Positions 1 through 9,390 of a DNA stretch of 64,000 nt are shown here, one piece after another. The notes below the pieces were generated by a model that did not search any database, had not been told where the DNA came from, and worked only from the letters and a program-made list of their open reading frames with translations. The translations under genes were made by a program, and so were the position numbers. The first letter of the stretch is position 1. Each line of letters starts with the position of its first letter. The stretch comes from Flavobacteriaceae bacterium (GTDB taxonomy: Bacteria > Bacteroidota > Bacteroidia > Flavobacteriales > Flavobacteriaceae): assembly GCA_002690805.1 (NCBI GenBank), contig NZFW01000026.1, forward strand, positions 89,293-153,292, read 5' to 3'.

Positions 1-1
1 A

Positions 2-1306
2 CCTGACATGTCATTAAATACTGACACTCTATATTTGGATAGAATAAATCAAATTGGATATTATAATACTTTTGGAAAAATAATTGATAGTGTAACAACA
101 TTAACTAGTAATAAAGGTGCACTGTTTATGAATGAGAACAAGTATCGATTTACGTCAAACGTTAAAATAAATTCCTCCAAATACACCGTAAAATCTGATA
201 GACTTGACTACTTCACAGAAGTTGATAATGCCTACCTGTATGGACCAACTAACATAGTTGGAGATGATTACCGTATATATTGTGAAAGGGGATTTTATGA
301 TATGAACAATGAAAAAGGAAATTTTCAAAAGAATGGAAAAATAAATTATGATGGAAAAATAATTTACGGAGATAGCTTATATTTTGAAAAGAGTAAGGAA
401 TATGCCTCGGCAACAAATAGAGTAAAAATAAAAGACACTTTAAATAATTCAATTATTTACGGTCATTATGGAGAAGTTTTTAAAGCAAAAGATTCTGCCA
501 TTATTACCAAAAGAGCTGTTGCTCTCAATATCATTGAAAATGATTCTCTTTTTATTCATGCTGATACATTAATTGCAACAGGCCCCCAGGAAAAAAGAAT
601 ATTGAGAGGTTTTTATGATGTAAGGTTTTTAAAATCAGATCTTAAAGGTAAATCTGATTCCCTTTTTTTAGATCAACAAACCGGAAATATTGAACTTATA
701 AAAAGACCTCTAACAAAAAAGGAAATTCAGTTGTTCACGGAAGAAGATAAGAATAAACGCAACCCCATTCTGTGGTTTGGGGATAGTCAAATGACAGGGG
801 ATCAAATATTTCTTCTTTCAGAATTAAGAACAAAAAAACTAGATTCACTTAAAATTATTGGAGATGCTTTCATTGTAGAGAAAGATAGCATCAGTAATGA
901 TGGATATAATCAGATAAAAGGTGGCCTTTTAAATGGAGATTTTATAGATGGTAAGTTAAATAATATAGAGGTAATTAAAAATACACAGGTTATCTATTAT
1001 TTATATTCAGATGAAGACAATAAGTTGATTGGAATTAATAAAACTATTTGTAGTTCAATTGATATGCTAATGAGAAACAATGAGATTTCTGATATTACAT
1101 TTAATATTGATCCAAATGGAGAAGTTTTACCAGAAAAAGAGATTGATGTAAATGAAAGAATATTAAAAGGATTTGTTTGGAGATTAAATGAAAAACCTAA
1201 TAAAATGGAAGATCTATTTAGTAAAAAAGATATAAAGCTAATTCTTCCAAGAATATATGGAATAGAAATTCCAATTAATTTTAATGATGAATTTCAAATT
1301 CAATAA
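2..1306 (+). CDS. OstA/LptA-like protein (5'-truncated by window edge)
   Basis: OstA-like protein of the Bacteroidota type, expected to take part in moving lipopolysaccharide across the periplasm. The frame is open to the first base of the window, and the Met at base 8 falls inside the repeats, so the true start with its signal peptide lies upstream. The protein is a chain of short beta repeats of the style 'Y.gd.l.fe....a...nvki.D', about one per 35-45 residues, as in the LptA/OstA jelly-roll fold. The last ~60 residues (from about 375) look like the family's C-terminal tail. The stop shares one base with the next start (TAATG), so the aminotransferase is probably co-transcribed. The family assignment is firm at fold level; the LPS role is inferred from the family. 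Confidence 0.75.
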   Translation, partial: PDMSLNTDTLYLDRINQIGYYNTFGKIIDSVTTLTSNKGALFMNENKYRFTSNVKINSSKYTVKSDRLDYFTEVDNAYLYGPTNIVGDDYRIYCERGFYDMNNEKGNFQKNGKINYDGKIIYGDSLYFEKSKEYASATNRVKIKDTLNNSIIYGHYGEVFKAKDSAIITKRAVALNIIENDSLFIHADTLIATGPQEKRILRGFYDVRFLKSDLKGKSDSLFLDQQTGNIELIKRPLTKKEIQLFTEEDKNKRNPILWFGDSQMTGDQIFLLSELRTKKLDSLKIIGDAFIVEKDSISNDGYNQIKGGLLNGDFIDGKLNNIEVIKNTQVIYYLYSDEDNKLIGINKTICSSIDMLMRNNEISDITFNIDPNGEVLPEKEIDVNERILKGFVWRLNEKPNKMEDLFSKKDIKLILPRIYGIEIPINFNDEFQIQ

Positions 1307-2490
1307 TGAAAGAAAGATTTCTTAAATACCAAGCTAAAACAACACCAAATCCATTATGCATAGAGATTAAAAAGGCTAAGGGATCTTATATATGGGATAG
1401 GTATGGAAAAAAATATCTAGATTTTGTTGCTGGAGTATCAGCTACCACTCTTGGTCACAGACACCCAATAATCATTAAAGAAATTAAAAAACAGCTCAAT
1501 AAATACATGCATGTAATGGTATATGGAGAGTTCATCCAAAAACCTGCTGTTCAATTATCTGAAAGTATTATAAATAAATTACCTCAAAAACTAGAAGTAA
1601 TATATTTAACAAATTCAGGAACAGAAGCCATAGAAGGAGCTATGAAGTTGGCAAAAAAATCAACTGGAAGATCAGAGTTTATTGCTGCAAAAAATTCATA
1701 CCATGGAAGTACTCATGGTGCTTTAAGCTTATTAGGAGTAACTACACAAAAAGAAGGATACGGGCCATTACTTCCAAATGTAAAATTTATTAGATTTAAC
1801 AACTTTGATGATTTAAATAAAATAACTAACAAAACAGCAGCTGTTGTTTTAGAGACAATTCAAGGAGGGGCAGGTTTTATTTTACCTAAAAAAGATTATT
1901 TGTTTTTAGTTAAAAAGAAATGTGAAAGTGTTGGATCACTTCTTATTCTTGATGAAATTCAACCTGGTTTTGGAAGGACTGGAAAACTATTTGGATTCGA
2001 ACACTTTAATGTGACTCCAGATATTTTAGTTATGGGAAAAGGAATGGGAGGAGGTCTGCCAATTGGTGCTTTTTGCTCATCAAGGAAATTAATGAAGGTA
2101 ATTCAGGAAAAACCTAAACTAGGCCACATAACTACATTCGGAGGTAATCCAATTGTAGCATCATCAGCACTTGCAACCCTCAAAGTTCTTTATAAGAAAA
2201 ATATAATGAGTGAAATAAGTGAAAAAGAACTTCTTTTTAGACAAAGACTAAAACACCCACACATAAAAAAAATAAATGGAATTGGGCTTATGCTCGCAAT
2301 AGTTTTAAAAAATAGATCTATTGCCAATAAACTTGTTGAAGAAGTAATGAAGGATGGGTTAATTTTATTTTGGCTTCTATGGGAAAAAAAAGCAGTAAGA
2401 ATATCTCCACCATTAAATATTACTTTAAAAGAAATTAATAAAGGATGTGATATAATTATTAAAAATCTAAGTAGAATTAATGATAATTGA
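1306..2490 (+). CDS. class III PLP-dependent aminotransferase (acetylornithine/ornithine type)
   Basis: Fold-type I, class III pyridoxal-phosphate aminotransferase, 394 residues, close to the normal length for the acetylornithine/ornithine/4-aminobutyrate group. Visible motifs are NSGTEAIEGAMKLA (cofactor phosphate contact), LDEIQPGFGRTGKLF (Asp binding the pyridine nitrogen) and MGKGMGGGLPIGAF with the Schiff-base Lys at residue 245. Translation starts on the ATG that overlaps the upstream stop by one base. The substrate cannot be settled from sequence. No other arginine or GABA gene is nearby, and its neighbour is an OstA-like gene, an arrangement I recall from other Flavobacteriia. Class is certain; the specific reaction is not. 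Confidence 0.85.
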   Translation: MKERFLKYQAKTTPNPLCIEIKKAKGSYIWDRYGKKYLDFVAGVSATTLGHRHPIIIKEIKKQLNKYMHVMVYGEFIQKPAVQLSESIINKLPQKLEVIYLTNSGTEAIEGAMKLAKKSTGRSEFIAAKNSYHGSTHGALSLLGVTTQKEGYGPLLPNVKFIRFNNFDDLNKITNKTAAVVLETIQGGAGFILPKKDYLFLVKKKCESVGSLLILDEIQPGFGRTGKLFGFEHFNVTPDILVMGKGMGGGLPIGAFCSSRKLMKVIQEKPKLGHITTFGGNPIVASSALATLKVLYKKNIMSEISEKELLFRQRLKHPHIKKINGIGLMLAIVLKNRSIANKLVEEVMKDGLILFWLLWEKKAVRISPPLNITLKEINKGCDIIIKNLSRINDN

Positions 2491-2498
2491 TGTTAACT

Positions 2499-2517
2499 AT
2501 TTTGTTAAAAACAAAAT
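2499..2517. other. 8-bp inverted repeat, possible 3' hairpin
   Basis: Perfect inverted repeat ATTTTGTT / AACAAAAT with a 3-base AAA loop, beginning 9 bases after the aminotransferase stop. There is no T-run after it on the + strand, so it is not a textbook intrinsic terminator. It may still protect or end the ostA-aminotransferase transcript. In such A+T-rich DNA a repeat of this size can occur by chance. Confidence 0.35.
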
Positions 2518-2576
2518 CAACGCTAGCATTAATACTTAACTAAGGTTTTCTAACTTGAAAAATATCATTAATGTAG

Positions 2577-3938
2577 ATGTTAAATTTTAATCAAGACGAT
2601 TTTACACCCCCAATTTCTAAATTTGAGGCTATGCTAAAAACAAATCAAGTTTTGTTTTTTGATGCACAAGAGTTTGAGGGTATTGTTCAATATTATATTG
2701 ATTATGGTAAGCTAAATTTGGCTGACAGAGCACTTGAAATTGGAATAAATCAACACCCAACAAACGGAGAACTTCTGTTACTAAAAAGTGAAATTTTAAT
2801 TTTTGAAGGAGAATTCAAAAAATCATTAGAAGTTATTAAAATTGCGGAAAAATTTATACCCCAACACGAAGAGATATTTTTACAAAAAGCTACAATTGCA
2901 TCCAAATCAAAACAACATTATCAAGCCATAGAGTTCCTTAATAAAGCGTTGGACTTTTCTGAGGATCAAAATGAAATATGGGCACTCTTAGGAATGGAGT
3001 ATTTAATTTTAGAAGACTTTCAATCAGCAAAATATTATTTTCAGTTATGTCTTAAAGATGATATTCTTGATTATCAGTCATTATATAACCTTTTATATGC
3101 TTACGATCAATTAAATGATTCTAATGGAGCAATTAATACACTCAATTCAATACTTGAAAAAGATCCATACTCTGAGGTAGCTTGGCATCAACTAGGAAAA
3201 ATATACTTTTCACAAAATAAATTTAAAGAAGCTATAACAGCATTCGAGTTTGCAATAATTAGTGACGATAAATTTTCAGGAGCTTATATTGAAATAGGGA
3301 AAATCCAGGAAAAATTACGTAAGTATAATTTAGCAATAGAAAATTATCATATAGCTTTACAAATAAATGATCCAAGTGCTTTCGTATACTATAAAATAGC
3401 TAAATGTCATAAACTTTTGTCTAACCATACTTTATTTATTGATTTTATTAATAAAGCTGTAAAGGTAGATCCAACTTTTGAAAAAGGTTGGATATCAATT
3501 ATTAAATTTTTTATTTTAAAAAAAGATTATAAAAATGCTCTTAAATATGGACTTAAGGCAATCGAGTCTAATGGAGATAGTTCATTTATTTTATCCTTAA
3601 TTGGTGACATTCTTTTTTTAACAAAAAAATATTCTGATGCAGTCATATATTTTGAAAATATTATAGAGATTAATAAAAATTATACTGACAAAAAAGTTTG
3701 GATTAATCTCATTGATTGCCTAATTATTCTTTATAAATTAAATAGAGCAAGAGTTATAATTGACATGGCTTTAAAATACCTTAAAAGTAGTACAGAAATT
3801 TTATTTCGTCTGGCAATAATAGAATTAAAATTAGGCAACAATAAGTTAGCTGAAAAACATCTTAAATTAATTGATAAGTCAACAATCAATAATTTATTAA
3901 AAAATGATCTATATTATACTTATAGAAATATAGTTTAG
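2577..3938 (+). CDS. tetratricopeptide repeat (TPR) protein
   Basis: 453-residue protein built almost wholly of TPR helix pairs. Typical blocks are AWHQLGKIYFSQNKFKEAITAF near residues 200-223 and AYIEIGKIQEKLRKYNLAIENY near 236-258, with further degenerate units before and after; I count roughly ten. There is no signal peptide or membrane segment, so a cytoplasmic protein-protein scaffold is likely. The N-terminus (residues 1-35) does not look like TPR. It lies alone between the aminotransferase and the DUF368 pair, with about 55-85 bases on each side. No partner or process can be named from the sequence. Confidence 0.8.
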   Translation: MLNFNQDDFTPPISKFEAMLKTNQVLFFDAQEFEGIVQYYIDYGKLNLADRALEIGINQHPTNGELLLLKSEILIFEGEFKKSLEVIKIAEKFIPQHEEIFLQKATIASKSKQHYQAIEFLNKALDFSEDQNEIWALLGMEYLILEDFQSAKYYFQLCLKDDILDYQSLYNLLYAYDQLNDSNGAINTLNSILEKDPYSEVAWHQLGKIYFSQNKFKEAITAFEFAIISDDKFSGAYIEIGKIQEKLRKYNLAIENYHIALQINDPSAFVYYKIAKCHKLLSNHTLFIDFINKAVKVDPTFEKGWISIIKFFILKKDYKNALKYGLKAIESNGDSSFILSLIGDILFLTKKYSDAVIYFENIIEINKNYTDKKVWINLIDCLIILYKLNRARVIIDMALKYLKSSTEILFRLAIIELKLGNNKLAEKHLKLIDKSTINNLLKNDLYYTYRNIV

Positions 3939-3994
3939 CTTTATACTAATTTTTTTATAGATTATAATTTACTTGGAACCACTAAAATTAATTC

Positions 3995-4927
3995 ATGAAG
4001 TCGATATCTCTGATTCTTAAGGGGGTTTTTATGGGTATTGCTGACCTAGTTCCTGGAGTTTCTGGAGGCACAATAGCTTTTGTTCTGGGTATATATGAAG
4101 ACTTTATTCTTAATTTATCAAAAATTTCAATATCATCTTTAAAGATTTTAAACAATAAGGGAATTATAAGTTTTTGGAATGAAATTAATGGAAGTTTTTT
4201 GTTAAAAATATTTACTGGAATTTTTATAGGGATTTCCTTATTTACATTTATTATGGATTGGCTAATTGAAAATTACAAAATCCCTTTATGGTCTTTTTTT
4301 CTTGGAGTCCTGTTATCTAGTTCAGTTTTTATTTACAATAAAATAAAATCCTTTAGACCTAATCTTTTTTTATATCTTTTGTTTGGTTTTTTAATTTCAT
4401 TTTCAATAACTCAACTAAATTCAAATTCTGAGTCCCAAATGATAAGTGAAATAACTTTATTCTTTACATCGCTTCTAGCAATTAGCGCGATGATGCTTCC
4501 TGGTATATCAGGCGCCTATATTTTAATATTATTTGGAACATATGCGGAAGTTATTTCAATAGTTAAAGGGCTATTAAACATGTTATTTCTTCAAGACTTT
4601 TCTAATGCAAATATCATCTTATACAAAGCTTTTTTTGTAATTGCAGGAATATTATCCGGAATTTTAATTTTTTCAAAATTTATTAAGTGGGTTTTATCAA
4701 AGTACTACGATAGAGCTCTAATCTTTCTTATTGGATTAATGATAGGAGGGTTAAGTAAAATATGGCCATGGCAAGAGGATGATAGCTTAATTAGTCCATT
4801 TAACTATTCAGGCGAAAATCATCTTTACTTGGCTTTGATTTTTTTTATTATTGGAATACTATTTATCACAGGTATTCAACTTTTGGAAAAAAAAACATCT
4901 AATGCTAAAACAAAGATCAATATTTAA
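3995..4927 (+). CDS. DUF368 membrane protein (polyprenyl-phosphate transporter family), copy 1
   Basis: Integral membrane protein, 310 residues, about eight hydrophobic segments. It carries the two DUF368 signature re-entrant motifs: MGIADLVPGVSGGTIAFVLGIY at residues ~12-33 and MMLPGISGAYILILFGTY at ~166-183, which reflect an internal repeat. DUF368 proteins (PopT) were reported to return undecaprenyl phosphate across the inner membrane for reuse in peptidoglycan and glycan synthesis. The copy here is followed by a second, overlapping paralogue. Family assignment is secure; substrate in this organism is inferred from the characterised members. Confidence 0.85.
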   Translation: MKSISLILKGVFMGIADLVPGVSGGTIAFVLGIYEDFILNLSKISISSLKILNNKGIISFWNEINGSFLLKIFTGIFIGISLFTFIMDWLIENYKIPLWSFFLGVLLSSSVFIYNKIKSFRPNLFLYLLFGFLISFSITQLNSNSESQMISEITLFFTSLLAISAMMLPGISGAYILILFGTYAEVISIVKGLLNMLFLQDFSNANIILYKAFFVIAGILSGILIFSKFIKWVLSKYYDRALIFLIGLMIGGLSKIWPWQEDDSLISPFNYSGENHLYLALIFFIIGILFITGIQLLEKKTSNAKTKINI

Positions 4928-5861
4928 TAAGTTTTTATTGATATTAAAAGGATTTGCTATGGGCGCTGTAAATAAAGTGCCAGGAGTCTCAGGAGGAATA
5001 GTTGCTTTGGTATCAGGTTTTTATGTTGAATTAATATATTCAATTCAAAAAATAAATTTAAAATCATTAAAACTTCTTTTTTTAGGAAAATGGAGAGTGT
5101 TTTTCAACTACATCAATGGGGAATTTTTATTATATCTTTTCGGTGGAAGTATTATAAGTTTTTTTAGTATTTCATTGATTTTAGATTATTTAATTACAAA
5201 CTACCCTAATTATTTATGGTCAAGTTTTTTTGGAATGGTTATTTCCTCTATGTATTTTATTAAAATATTAGTTAAAAAGTGGGGAATTAAAACATATTTT
5301 TTTTTCTTAGTTGGCCTCGTAATTGGAGTTAGTATTAGCTTATCTGATCCAGTAAAAGGAAGTGAAAGTTTGCCATTTATTTTTTTTTGTGGAGTAATAA
5401 GTGTTTCAGGAATGGTACTTCCAGGCCTATCTGGATCATTTTTATTGCTACTACTAGGAAGTTATGAGCTACTATTAGTTGACTCTGTAAATGCTCTTTT
5501 CTATTCAATTAAAGATTTACTACTCGGAAATTTAGATTTTATAAAAGATCCAAATAGGATGAAACTGTTAAAAATAATATTAGTATTTGTTTTTGGTTCG
5601 ATTACAGGGTTAGTATTGTTTGTAAATATTTTAAGTTTTGTTTTAAAAAGATTTTATTCATTTACGATTGCGATGATTTTAGGTTTTGTATCAGGATCTT
5701 TAATATGTTTATGGCCATGGAGATACATTTATCTTGAAAAAGAAATATATTATTTCCCCAGTGAAATAAGCAAAGAGTTAATTTTGATGATTATATGTAT
5801 TAAATTAGGAGCTGGATTTGTATATGCTTTAGAAAAATATGGACGGCAAATTAAAGGTTAA
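4902..5861 (+). CDS. DUF368 membrane protein, copy 2
   Basis: Paralogue of the preceding gene, about 319 residues, again with paired motifs KVPGVSGGIVALVSGFY near the N-terminus and MVLPGLSGSFLLLLLGSYELL in the second half. I start it at the ATG at 4902, which gives MLKQRSIFNKFLLILKGFAMG and matches copy 1 in register; the frame also opens from a TTG at 4851, which would add 17 unconserved residues. The start lies 26 bases inside copy 1, so the two are translationally coupled. A second DUF368 copy next to aroE is familiar from Flavobacteriia. The products could act as a heteromer or on different polyprenyl carriers; the sequence does not decide this. Confidence 0.85.
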   Translation: MLKQRSIFNKFLLILKGFAMGAVNKVPGVSGGIVALVSGFYVELIYSIQKINLKSLKLLFLGKWRVFFNYINGEFLLYLFGGSIISFFSISLILDYLITNYPNYLWSSFFGMVISSMYFIKILVKKWGIKTYFFFLVGLVIGVSISLSDPVKGSESLPFIFFCGVISVSGMVLPGLSGSFLLLLLGSYELLLVDSVNALFYSIKDLLLGNLDFIKDPNRMKLLKIILVFVFGSITGLVLFVNILSFVLKRFYSFTIAMILGFVSGSLICLWPWRYIYLEKEIYYFPSEISKELILMIICIKLGAGFVYALEKYGRQIKG

Positions 5862-6585
5862 AAAATTCGGGCTAATTGGAAAAGATATTGGTTATTCATT
5901 TTCAAGAAACTACTTTAGAAATAAATTTTCTGCTAAAGACGAATTTTCGTACTTAACATACGAAAACTTTGATATTGATTCAATTTCAGAAATTAAAGAA
6001 ATTTTTAAAATTGATAATTTAGGAGGACTAAATGTTACCATACCATATAAAAAACAAGTAATTCCATATCTTGACGAATTATCGGATACAGCAAAAATAA
6101 TTGGAGCAGTTAACACAATTTGTTTTAAAAATGATATTAAAATAGGTCATAATACTGATGTAATTGGTTTCAAAAAAGCCCTAAAAAATATTTTAAGTAA
6201 AAAACCAAAAAGGGCAATAATATTAGGCACAGGAGGTGCATCAAGGGCCATTGAATACGTTTTAAAATCACAAGGTATTGATATAATTTTTGTGTCAAGA
6301 AAACCTATTAATAATGAAATTCACTATAAAGATTTAAATAAAAAAATAATGGAAGAATGTGAGTTAATAATTAATTGTACCCCACTAGGTACATTTCCAA
6401 GAATTAATGATGCTCCAAATATTCCATATGAGTATTTAAGCTCAAATAATTGTTTATTTGATTTAATTTATAATCCAGAGAAAACAAAATTTATGAAAAA
6501 TGGAATGAAAATGGGAGCAAAAGTCACTAATGGTTATAATATGCTAATTCAACAAGCAGAAGCATCTTGGAAACTTTGGAAATAA
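5839..6585 (+). CDS. aroE: shikimate dehydrogenase
   Basis: NADPH-dependent reduction of 3-dehydroshikimate to shikimate in aromatic amino-acid synthesis. 248 residues, the short form usual in Bacteroidota. The substrate-binding half shows GYSFSRNYF (residues 18-25), NVTIPYKK with catalytic Lys71, GAVNTI, and HNTDVIGF with Asp107. The Rossmann half shows GTGGASRAIEYVL and NCTPLGTFP. The ATG lies 23 bases inside the upstream DUF368 gene, so the three genes form an operon. Most relatives begin a few residues later (M-K-KFGLIG), but no ATG exists there, so the present start is kept. Confidence 0.93.
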   Translation: MDGKLKVKKFGLIGKDIGYSFSRNYFRNKFSAKDEFSYLTYENFDIDSISEIKEIFKIDNLGGLNVTIPYKKQVIPYLDELSDTAKIIGAVNTICFKNDIKIGHNTDVIGFKKALKNILSKKPKRAIILGTGGASRAIEYVLKSQGIDIIFVSRKPINNEIHYKDLNKKIMEECELIINCTPLGTFPRINDAPNIPYEYLSSNNCLFDLIYNPEKTKFMKNGMKMGAKVTNGYNMLIQQAEASWKLWK

Positions 6586-6630
6586 TAAATAATTTGATAT
6601 TTTTTTTGTAAATTTTAAACAAACAAAGTC

Positions 6631-8595
6631 ATGGTCAAAAAACTAGATAATATGAAGACTGGAATAATTAAAGATTTAGACTTTTCCAAAATGACAGTAA
6701 TAGAATTAAAAGCTGTTGCAAAAAAAAATGATATATCAGGAATTTCGAAATTAAAGAAAGTTGATATAATCAAATTTTTAAAAAAATCTCTTAAAAATAA
6801 TTTAAAAAAAGGTATTCTTCCAGGTATTAAAGAGGAAAAAATCAAAAAACCAACTAAAAAAAATGAACTAGACAAAAAAGATTTAATTAATCTACTACAG
6901 ATAAAAATAAATGATCAAAACTGGAATAAAAATAAAAATGAAATAGAAAAAATTATAGATCAATTAGAAACTATTTTTCATAATGAATTAATTGAAGAAA
7001 AAAATATATTTATTTCTAAAGGTGGTGAAGAAATTGACTTTCGTTTTAAATCCCTCGAAAAAGAAAATTTTGAAAATTTGTTATACGCTTACAGAAAAAC
7101 AAAGCGACTTTATTTCAAAGAGATTGAAAAACAAAAGAAAAACAATAGTGAATTAAAAAAAGAAATAATTGAGCAGATAAAAGCTTTGATAGGCTCAGAT
7201 AATCCGGTAAATACCATATATAAAAAATTTAAGTTGCTACAAGAAAATTGGCATAAAACAGGTCCAGCATTGAGATCAGAAAATAATAATCTATGGGAAA
7301 CATATAAGCATCATGTAGAAAGATTTTATGATTTTCTTCATATTAACAGAAAATTAAGAGACATTGACTATAAACATAATTATGATGAGAAGATCAAAAT
7401 AATTGAACAAGCAGAGGCCTTAGTTAAAGTTTCGGATATATTAAAAGCAGGGAGAGATTTAAATACTTTACACAGATTATGGAAAAATGATTTGGGACCT
7501 GTTGCTCCAGAAAATAGAGAGATTTTATGGAAAAGATTTCAAGATGCATCTAAAATAATTCATTCAAAAAGACAAGATTTTCAAAAAAACTTAGAAAAAA
7601 ATCATAAAATAAATTTAGATAGAAAAAATACTATCCTTTCCAAAATTAAAAAATTAGTCGATCCGTTACCAAAAAATCACAAAGAATGGCAATCCTCAAT
7701 TAAAAAATTTAATGAATTAAGAAATGAGTTTAAAAGTGTAGGTCCTATTTCAAAAAAAGAAAGTAAAAACAATTGGAGTAATTTTAGAGAATCTGGAAGA
7801 GATTTTAATTTAAGAAAAAACAAATTTTATAAGAATCAAAAACATAATCAAAAAGAGATAGTTGAACAATATGAAAACCTTATAAAAGAAGTAAAGGAGA
7901 TAAATAAAAAAGAGGATTGGAAAAACTTTATAAATAGAATGAAAACTATACAAGTTGATTTTAATAACCTAGGGTTTATTCCGAGAAATCTGTCAAAAAA
8001 ATTTAGATCTGAATTTCGAGTAGAAACAAACCAATATTTTAAAAGACTTAAATCTGGATATGAAAAAATTAACGCTGAGGAAAAAATTATTTTTAATAAC
8101 AAAGTTGACATGGTTAATGGACTAAAAAAGATAAAATATTCAGAAAAAAACATAATTGATCTCTTCAATGAACAATGGGATAAAATCATTAAAATAGGTA
8201 CATTAAGTAAATCACTTGAAAGCAAAATATCAGAATTATTTCTTAAAGCTGCTAATGGTTTGATTAAGGCTGATAATACTTTGAAAGAAAATAAATCCAA
8301 AATTTTATTTGAAATTGAATTGCATTGCTTGAGGAATAAACCAAAAGAGTTACAAGAAAAAATTAATTTTTACGTGAAAGATATTGATTCTCTTCAAAAT
8401 GAAATTAATCAATTAGAAAACAATTTTGATTTTTTTAGTCAATCAAGTGCTAATAGTCCATTGCTCAAAGATGTATCTGAAAAACTAAACAGGCTAACTT
8501 CCAAATTATTTGTTTTTAAAGAAAGAGTAAACAAAATTAAAAATAGCAAAAAAAATATTGATTTAACTGATAAAAACAATCAAGAAGTTTCTTAA
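6631..8595 (+). CDS. DUF349 repeat protein with N-terminal Rho_N-like domain
   Basis: 654-residue, lysine- and glutamate-rich, largely helical/coiled protein. It contains several DUF349 units, recognisable by the recurrent pattern 'W...GpV....n..LW..F' (for example LQENWHKTGPALRSENNNLWETYKH near 204-228, LHRLWKNDLGPVAPENREILWKRF near 281-304, and versions near 362-386 and 436-462). Residues ~19-52 (MTVIELKAVAKKNDISGISKLKKVDIIKFL region) match the Rho_N/SAP-like fold of transcription terminator Rho, which binds nucleic acid. DUF349 has no established function. The stop overlaps the convergent mazG stop by four bases. Domain calls are from motif recognition; nucleic-acid binding is an inference. 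Confidence 0.75.
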   Translation: MVKKLDNMKTGIIKDLDFSKMTVIELKAVAKKNDISGISKLKKVDIIKFLKKSLKNNLKKGILPGIKEEKIKKPTKKNELDKKDLINLLQIKINDQNWNKNKNEIEKIIDQLETIFHNELIEEKNIFISKGGEEIDFRFKSLEKENFENLLYAYRKTKRLYFKEIEKQKKNNSELKKEIIEQIKALIGSDNPVNTIYKKFKLLQENWHKTGPALRSENNNLWETYKHHVERFYDFLHINRKLRDIDYKHNYDEKIKIIEQAEALVKVSDILKAGRDLNTLHRLWKNDLGPVAPENREILWKRFQDASKIIHSKRQDFQKNLEKNHKINLDRKNTILSKIKKLVDPLPKNHKEWQSSIKKFNELRNEFKSVGPISKKESKNNWSNFRESGRDFNLRKNKFYKNQKHNQKEIVEQYENLIKEVKEINKKEDWKNFINRMKTIQVDFNNLGFIPRNLSKKFRSEFRVETNQYFKRLKSGYEKINAEEKIIFNNKVDMVNGLKKIKYSEKNIIDLFNEQWDKIIKIGTLSKSLESKISELFLKAANGLIKADNTLKENKSKILFEIELHCLRNKPKELQEKINFYVKDIDSLQNEINQLENNFDFFSQSSANSPLLKDVSEKLNRLTSKLFVFKERVNKIKNSKKNIDLTDKNNQEVS

Positions 8596-9368
8596 ACTTT
8601 ATTTTTTGCTTCTTTCCATAAGATGTTAAAATCATTTAAACTCATATTGTAAATTGATTCGTTTTGTGACTTTATTTTTTTTTCAATATATTTAAATCGA
8701 TTGATAAATTTTTTATTTGCCTTTTTCAAAGCCAATTCAGGATCAATTTTAATAAATCTCGAATAATTTATCAAGGAAAAAAATAAATCTCCAAATTCCT
8801 CCTCAATAGATATTTTATTTTTAAGGTTAATTGCATTAATAAGCTCTTTTTCTTCCTCTTTAACTTTGTCCCATACATGTTCTGTTTTTTTCCATTCAAA
8901 ACCAACTCCAGAAGCTTTATCTTGAATTCTTTGAGATTTAATTATTTCTGGTAAACTATTTGGAATGCCAGAAAAAATACTGTCATTACCCTCTTTAAGC
9001 TTAAGAGCCTCCCAATTTTGTTTTACATCTTTCTCGCTAGAAACTTTTGTGTTCTTATAAATATGTGGGTGACGATTAATGAGCTTCTCTGAAATTGCTT
9101 TGGAAACATCACCAATATCAAACTGTTGGTTTTCTGAAGCTATCTTCGAGTAAAATACAACATGTAATAATAAATCACCTAATTCTGATTTTATAGCTTT
9201 TGAATCTTTATCTATTATAGCCTCAGAAAGTTCATGAGTTTCTTCAATAGTTAATACTCTTAAAGATTCAAAAGTCTGCTTTTTATCCCATGGACATTTC
9301 AATCTAAGTTCATCCATAATATTTAATAGATTATCTATTAACTCAAGTTGAGTTTTTCTAGAGTTCAT
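8592..9368 (-). CDS. mazG: nucleoside triphosphate pyrophosphohydrolase MazG
   Basis: Hydrolyses (d)NTPs to the monophosphate and pyrophosphate, probably removing damaged nucleotides. 258 residues with two all-alpha MazG domains. The first (residues ~8-95) has CPWDKKQTFESL, EETHELSEAI and ELGDLLLHVVF, the EExxE...ExxD metal-binding set. The second (~160-235) repeats it as EEEKELINAI and EEFGDLFFSLINY. It is the last gene of a ruvX-def-mazG minus-strand run, 22 bases after def. From memory, many relatives carry a small extra gene between def and mazG; none fits here. Confidence 0.93.
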   Translation of the reverse strand: MNSRKTQLELIDNLLNIMDELRLKCPWDKKQTFESLRVLTIEETHELSEAIIDKDSKAIKSELGDLLLHVVFYSKIASENQQFDIGDVSKAISEKLINRHPHIYKNTKVSSEKDVKQNWEALKLKEGNDSIFSGIPNSLPEIIKSQRIQDKASGVGFEWKKTEHVWDKVKEEEKELINAINLKNKISIEEEFGDLFFSLINYSRFIKIDPELALKKANKKFINRFKYIEKKIKSQNESIYNMSLNDFNILWKEAKNKV

Positions 9369-9390
9369 ATGTGTTAGGATTTAATTTAAT

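Noticed and set aside
7848..8300. 150-codon minus-strand frame opposite the DUF349 gene
   Set aside because: It is a hydrophobic shadow of the lysine-rich plus-strand gene, with no family resemblance and no upstream box.
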